Positions 59,151 through 64,000 of a DNA stretch of 64,000 bases are shown piece by piece. This DNA is from Dasypus novemcinctus (taxonomy: Eukaryota; Chordata; Mammalia; Cingulata; Dasypodidae). The position numbers were made by a program, and so were the translations under genes. Positions within the stretch are counted from its first letter, which is position 1; each line of letters begins with the position of its first letter. The notes below the pieces were generated by a model. The model made no database searches, was not told the origin of the DNA, and saw only the letters and a program-made list of their open reading frames with translations. The stretch lies in contig NC_080676.1 in NCBI RefSeq assembly GCF_030445035.2, positions 17,522,940 through 17,586,939 on the forward strand. The letters are read 5' to 3'.

Positions 59151-59539
59151 AGCACCCAACCTCCCCTCCCTCTTCCCTTGAAACAACTGACAGGAAGGAA
59201 GATTTCTGCCCCCTCTCAGTCAGCTGCAATGAGTCAGGGGTTTTAACCCCAGCTTACTATCTTGCAGGAAGGAGGGGGAGCCCTTCCCACTGCCACAGGG
59301 GCTTGGTAAATCACATTTGTCTTTTCAACTTCTTTATCTATCTGTCCCTCATCCTCCTGGGAGTTGTATAGCACCGTGCTGGTCTGCTGACCCCCAAAGC
59401 ATATCCCTCAGACAGTTTTGGGTTCTTTCTTTTTTGTTTTTGTGAGAACATTCAGCTCTGCCTGATAGTCCATCACCATCTCCCCACAATGTAAATATCT
59501 TTTTATTTATTCTGGAATTTTACCAATACAATTTAATTT

Positions 59540-59950
59540 TCCGTTGAGGTTAATATATAACTGTAGCTGCCCACTTGTCAGTTGCCTGTCTTTGGTCTAG
59601 ACTCTTCCAATTCATCCTCTCTGTCAGAAATATTTTCCTAACCTTGGAATATGATCATGCCACTTTTTTGCACAAAATTCTCCAGTGTTTCGTCATTGTC
59701 TATACAAGGACATTATCTAGAATTTTGCCCCCTTCATGTGATCACTCTCCCCTGTCTCCTTGCTCAATCTCCTCTCCTACCATTATTCTTTTCACACTAT
59801 GACTCCCCAGAAATGTTTAACTATTTGCAGTTCTGGAGCATGACATAATCTAGGGTACTTTTGTGACTTTTTATGTGTATCTGAGCTGCTCTATGCATAA
59901 TGGTTAAGTACTCATTAATTAAATAAATACTGAATGAATGGCTATTGAGG
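59540..59950 (+). repeat. L2 LINE fragment (sense)
   Basis: Sense order of degraded L2 blocks: TGACTCCCCAGAAATGTTTAAC is weak, but the final GTACTCATTAATTAAATAAATACTGAATGAATGG is a clear L2 3' terminus. Confidence 0.6.
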
Positions 59951-60270
59951 TGGTAGGCACTGTTGTAGAATTTGGGATACATAGCTGAACAAAAAAAAGA
60001 TCCTGGAGCTTACACTCTAGTGGGGGTAGGGAGGAGACAGAATCATTTATAAAATATACATAACCATAAATATATCTTAGATTTATATTGAGCCCCAATT
60101 ATGTGCCAAGCAGAGCTAGACACTTGGGATATATCAGTATAATAAACAGACAAAATTCTTCCATCCTTGCCTTCATGGAGCTTACTTTTTAGATGGAGGG
60201 GATGAACACGAAGCAAAATGATAAGTAATTATACTGTATGTTAGAAGGTAATACATGCTATGGGAAAAAG
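59935..60270 (-). repeat. Two L2 3' ends in tandem (antisense)
   Basis: Two successive antisense L2 3' ends: GTAGGCACTGTTGTAGAATTTGGGATAC...GGAGCTTACACTCTAG (59955-60025) and ATGTGCCAAGCAGAGCTAGACACTTGGGATAT...ATGGAGCTTACTTTTTAG (60095-60195). Confidence 0.7.
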
Positions 60271-60601
60271 TAAAACATAATGAGTGGGATTAGAAAAGTA
60301 AAACATGATGATTGGGTTTAGAATTGTGTGGGTGTGTATGGACTGCAATTTCATATATGATTACTGAGGTGACATTGTCTCAACTCAGGTCATCTCCTAT
60401 TGGGTGCCTCCTCCTTATCTCCTACACAGCTTTAGGAATTTTTCTTAGCGAATTCACCTCTTTATCAGAGCTGTCTTGGAATACATAATTTGCTTTCCTT
60501 ACCCTTCATAACTGTCACTATATCTTGTCAATTTTACCTCATAATTTTACTTTTTCAATACATTTATTTCTATCTCACGTGCTTCTAACTCAAGCCTATA
60601 T

Positions 60602-61383
60602 TGTGGTGGATTGAATTCTGTGCCTCAATTAAGGCATGTTCTTGGTCTTGGTCTGCATTCTACTGGGTATGGACCCATGGTAAACAAGATCTCTTCAAGA
60701 TGTTACTTCAGGGAAACAGACTAGGCCCAGTGGTTAGGGCGTCCGGCTACCACATGGGAGGTCCGCGGTTCAAGCCCCGGGCCTCCTTGACCCGTGTGGA
60801 GCTGGCCCATGCGCAGCGCTGATGCGCGCAAGGAGTGCCCTGCCACGCAGGGGTGTCCCCCGCGTGGGGGAGCCCCACGCACAAGGAGTGCGCCCGTGAG
60901 GAAAGTCGCCCAGCGTGAAAAAGAAAGAGCAGCCTGCCTAGGAATGGCGCCGCCCACACTTCCCGTGCCGCTGACGACAACAGAAGCGGACAAAGAAACA
61001 AGACGCAGCAAATGGACACAGAACAGACGGGGGGGGGGGGGGGGGGGGGGGGGGGGAGATGTTACTTCAAATAAGGGATGGCCCAACTGGATCAGGTTGC
61101 GTTAACCCAGATTACTGGAGCCCTTTACAAGCAGAGTGACAGTCAGAGGGAGGGAGAAGCCATAAACTGGAAATCAATAGCACCCAGAGAAGAAAAGACA
61201 TTGCCAGGTGCATTTCCATGTGTCAGAAAAGCCAAAGAGCCAAGTGTTGTTGGCATCCAGTCAGAGAACACCACGGTCTTTGGGAAGAAAGCATTGCCTT
61301 ATTGACATCTTGATTTTGGACTTCTAGCCTCAAAACTGTGAGCTAATATTAGAATTCCAATTGTTCCTCAGCCAACACTTGAT
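60602..61383 (+). mobile_element. MaLR-like LTR split by a DAS SINE
   Basis: Sense LTR with TGTGGTGGATTGAATTCTGTGCC at the start, AACTGGATCAGGTTGCGTTAAC, AACACCACGGTCTTTGGGAAG and, near the end, TTTTGGACTTCTAGCCTCAAAAC, AACTGTGAGCTAATAT. The two halves (60602-60710 and 61070-61383) join perfectly once the DAS and one target duplication are removed. The 3' terminus is truncated near 61383. Confidence 0.75.
60711..61056 (+). mobile_element. DAS SINE with poly(G) end and no A-tail
   Basis: Head GGGAAACAGACTAGGCCCAG, normal GC-rich body, then GACACAGAACAGAC followed by 28 consecutive Gs (61029-61056). The G-rich segment, GAGAAATAAATAAATC and A-tail that end other copies are absent. Perfect 13-base target duplications AGATGTTACTTCA flank it (60698-60710 and 61057-61069), directly touching the G run. 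Confidence 0.93.
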
Positions 61384-61389
61384 ATTTTC

Positions 61390-62000
61390 TGCCTTTTTCT
61401 TTTGATCATTCTAGTGAGCTTTAGCAGTATCACATTGTAGTTTTAATTTGTATTTTCCCTGACATCTAAGAAAGTTGAGTATCTTTTCATATATGTACCA
61501 TACAATTAGATATAACTTTGTGAAATGCCTGTACCAATACATAGCTTGCTTTTTCATCTTTTGAATAGTGTTTTGATGAGTGAAAGTTCTTAATTTTAAT
61601 GTAGTTCAATTTTTAAAATTCTCTTATAGTGTTCTGTGTTTTATCTTAGAGATCTTTGCCTACTCCATATTTGTGAAAACATTTTCCTGTTTTCTTATCA
61701 AAGCTTATTATTTATCACTTATATTTATATTTGCAATCCATCTGAAATTAATTTTTGCATGTGGTATGAGGTAGGAGTCAAGACTCCATCCTCCCACCTC
61801 CACATGTACATCCAGTTAACCCCATACAACTTATCGGAAAGAGCGTCCTTTTGCTGTTGTACTTCAGTGTCAACTTTGACATAAATTAGATGACTACATA
61901 GTGTGCATCTATTTTTGGATTATCTGTTCTACTCTATTTGTCTATCCTTGCCCTACTACCACACTTCCTTGATGCGCAGCTTTTAATAAATCTTCATTTC
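61390..62000 (-). mobile_element. Old L1 3' region
   Basis: TTGAGTATCTTTTCATATATG, ATTTTAATGTAGTTCAATTTTTAA, TAGAGATCTTTGCCTACTCC, GCATGTGGTATGAGGTAGGAGTC, CCATCCTCCCACCTCC are antisense ORF2/3' blocks of an old L1 (compare AACATGTGAGGCAGGGGTCC at 31970 in the other L1). Confidence 0.7.
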
Positions 62001-62690
62001 TTCCTTTTTTCTTTTTTTTAACAAACACTCTATACCCACCAAGCAATAACTTCCTTTCCCTTTCCTCCCCTATCCCTTGGTTTCTCTAACCTACCTTCTA
62101 TCTCTGCTAATTTTCCATTTCTAGTCATTTCATACAAGTGAAATCATACAATATCTGTCCTTATGTGCTTTGCTTATTTCATTCAGTATATTTTCAAAGT
62201 TCATCCCAGTTGCAGCATGTCTCTGAACTTCATTCCTTCTTATAGCCAAATAATATCCTATGATGTGTGTACCACATATTGTTTATTCATTCATCTGTTG
62301 CTGGATCTTTGGGTTGTTTCTACCTTTTAGCTATTGTGAATAGTGTTGCTATGATCTTTGGTGTGTAAGTAACTGTTTGAGCCTTGTTTTAAATTTCTTT
62401 GATAATATACTTAGGAGTGGAATTGCTGAGTCTTATGGTAATTTGGTACATAATTTTTCAAGGAATCACCGCAGTGGAAAGACTTTTATATCCCCAAAGT
62501 CTTAATCATCCAGCTTTGTTTGTTCATTTTTCAAGATTTTACTTGGCCATGATTGGTTCTCTAAATGTCTTCATAAATATTAAAATCAGCCTATTAGTAT
62601 GCAAAGAAAACTCCCCTAATATTTTTATTGGGAAAATATTGTCCTGCACATTTTAAACAATTATGAATATCAAAAGTGGAGAGTTACTGA
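62001..62690 (-). mobile_element. Old L1 3' end, second copy
   Basis: GTCATTTCATACAAGTGAAATCATAC, TTCATTCAGTATATTTTCAAAG, AATATCCTATGATGTGTGTACC, TGCTGGATCTTTGGGTTG, GCTATTGTGAATAGTGTTGC are antisense of an L1 3' UTR and ORF2 C-terminus. It abuts the preceding L1 piece in the same orientation. Confidence 0.75.
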
Positions 62691-62696
62691 TTTAGT

Positions 62697-62885
62697 AGTT
62701 CTCAAACTTTAGCATGCATCAGAATGACCTAAAGGACTTATTAAAATACAGATGGTTGGGTTCCACCTTAGTATTTCTGATTCAGCAGGTATAGTAAGGG
62801 ACCCAAGAATTTGCATTTCTAACAAGTACTCAGAAGATGCTGATGCTCTGGCATACTTTGAGAAATGTTGCTCTGATCTATAGGT
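62697..62885. mobile_element. hAT-Charlie MITE (MER5-like)
   Basis: AGTAGTTCTCAAACTTTAGCATGCATCAGAATGACC at the left and TACTTTGAGAAATGTTGCTC at the right are the degenerate inverted ends; TAAAATACAGATGG...TTGGGTTCCACC, TTTCTGATTCAGCAGG and AGATGCTGATGC are core blocks. About 190 bp, no coding capacity. The exact subfamily is uncertain. Confidence 0.85.
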
Positions 62886-63049
62886 CATGAACCACATCTC
62901 CACCATCTTTTGAATTTCCCATTATTTATAAAATCAATTCATGGTTACTTGACATTTCCAAGGACAGATGAAGGTCATGAAAGTCTATATTGTAATACTT
63001 ATAAACACATGAGGTATATAGGTTATAGAATGCATGTTAACTTGAGTCT

Positions 63050-63593
63050 TTTGTGATCCCAGAAAATTATGTTCTTAAATTGAACCTATTGTGAACCTTT
63101 TGATTAGGTTGGATCAGTCAAGTGCCTTTTGATTAGATATGCTCTAGTAGGGCATATCCCAGGGGAGGTCTTAATCCTCCTACTGAAGTCCTTTATAAAA
63201 GGAGGAATAAAAAGCTGCAGACATAAGAGCAGATGTAACTCAGTGGTTGAGCACTGCTTCACTGTATGAGGTCTTGGGTTCAATCCTAGTAAATAAATAA
63301 ATAGATAAACCTCCAGAAGTTGAAATCAATGGACCCAGGAGAGAGAAAACCACAGACAGAGCAGTCCAAGCCTGAAGGAACAAGGTCTAGTGGGGAAGGC
63401 AGAGATGAGCAAGCTGCCATTGTGCCTTGCAGAAATCCAGGATCACCAGCTACCAGTTTTGGGGAGAGAGCTTCCCTTGGTTTGGACATTTTTTCCCAGC
63501 ATCAGAACTGTAAACTTATAAGTTAATATATCCCATTATAGAAGTCAACTCATTTCTGGTATATTGCATTGTCAGCCTTTAGCAAACTAAAAC
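63050..63593 (+). mobile_element. MaLR-like LTR with a short DAS inside
   Basis: Begins near TGTGATCCCAGAAAATTATG and ends CAACTCATTTCTGGTATATTGC...TAGCAAACTAAAACA, a typical 3' end of this LTR group. CTTTATAAAAGGAGGAATAAAAAG and AACTGTAAACTTATAAGTTAATAT are also typical. Interrupted by a SINE at about 63228. Confidence 0.65.
63228..63310 (+). mobile_element. Short DAS SINE (tRNA-only type), decayed
   Basis: AGAGCAGATGTAACTCAGTGG, TTGAGCACTGCTTCAC, GGTTCAATCCTAG, then (AAAT)n. It lacks the GC-rich body and is more diverged than the copy at 37481. I cannot define its target duplication. Confidence 0.75.
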
Positions 63594-64000
63594 AGAATGA
63601 AGAAGTGTTAATCTTATGTTAGAACTAATTAGTATAATGCAATGCCCTGATCTTGACTTAATTAACTCTGAAGGAAAATCAAATTGTGGGTAAAGAATGT
63701 GGTTCTTCCACTAAAAAGTATAAAACATGGTTGACACAAAAAGCATCATTTATTACCATCCATTATGTTGACTCAGCCTTTCTATGAGTACTTATTATTC
63801 TAATAACCTATAACATGAATGATTATGCTGAATTCTCCTGCATTAATATCATTTCAATGTAATTCACAAAAGTGACAGCAGCTACTGATATATATTTTTT
63901 CAGATTTGTTCTTTTCCATCATTATAAATACAGTAGCATCTTTTGTAACCTTCACCATTTGCTTATTTATTTATTTATATGTTTATAATGAGAGATGATT
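63594..64000. other. AT-rich DNA to the end of the window
   Basis: No element or gene recognised; a (TTTA)n run near 63964-63980. Confidence 0.4.

Larger units (their letters stand above)
56950..59490 (-). mobile_element. L1 5' half: 5' UTR, ORF1, start of ORF2, with a DAS inserted
   Basis: Minus strand: 5' region 59490-58230 (interrupted by a DAS at 58727-59150), ORF1 58230-57250, inter-ORF and start of ORF2 to about 56950. ORF1 C-terminal landmarks in antisense are TTTCTGATGAGAGGTCGACAC (57630), TTGCTGCTTTCAGAATCCTC (57697), GGCTGGCAGTTTTTCTC (57561). ORF1 is broken near 57720 but otherwise partly open. The 3' remainder is missing. Confidence 0.9.

Noticed and set aside
1..64000. CRISPR arrays, operons, prophage or other prokaryotic systems
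   Set aside because: No regularly spaced repeats, no dense coding and a clear mammalian repeat content throughout.

Overview
The window is vertebrate, mammalian, AT-rich and apparently intergenic. I found no intact protein-coding gene, functional RNA gene, operon, CRISPR array or promoter that I can support. Several copies of a tRNA-derived, GC-rich SINE of the DAS type, known from armadillos and relatives, point to a xenarthran genome, most likely an armadillo (Dasypus). MIR, L2, L1, ERVL-MaLR LTRs and hAT fossils account for most of the recognisable sequence.

Layout. 0-10 kb: mostly unique AT-rich DNA dominated by a large inverted duplication (arms about 791-2450 and 7150-8806, roughly 90% identical). 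10-17 kb: a DAS SINE, two copies of one LTR family in opposite orientation, a decayed plus-strand L1, and a MaLR internal end with its 3' LTR. 17-23 kb: an L2, then two adjoining minus-strand L1 pieces carrying ORF1 and 5' region; one contains a perfect 32-bp fold-back hairpin. 24-30 kb: LTRs, MIR, L2, and a nearly complete MaLR provirus (27922-30167) with two LTRs and a tRNA-Leu-type primer-binding site. 30-34 kb: the 3' half of an L1 and a DAS SINE. 34-40 kb: a short coding-like patch, a short DAS, and a processed pseudogene of RMC1 (C18orf8). 40-49 kb: hAT, L1, L2, LTR and MIR remnants and about 2 kb of unique DNA. 50-52 kb: a roughly 1-kb inversion that cut a DAS SINE in two, provable from the sequence. 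52-64 kb: long L2 and L1 remnants, two DAS SINEs nested in an L1 and an LTR, a hAT MITE and a final LTR with a short DAS inside.

Nothing here works as a pathway. The interest is in genome history: the DAS-splitting inversion, the inverted duplication, the fold-back hairpin, the RMC1 retrocopy, the MaLR provirus, and a DAS copy that ends in 28 Gs with no A-tail. Family names come from memory of consensus sequences, without database searches; identities quoted are hand counts over short samples. Repeat boundaries are approximate (tens of bases) unless target-site duplications are given.
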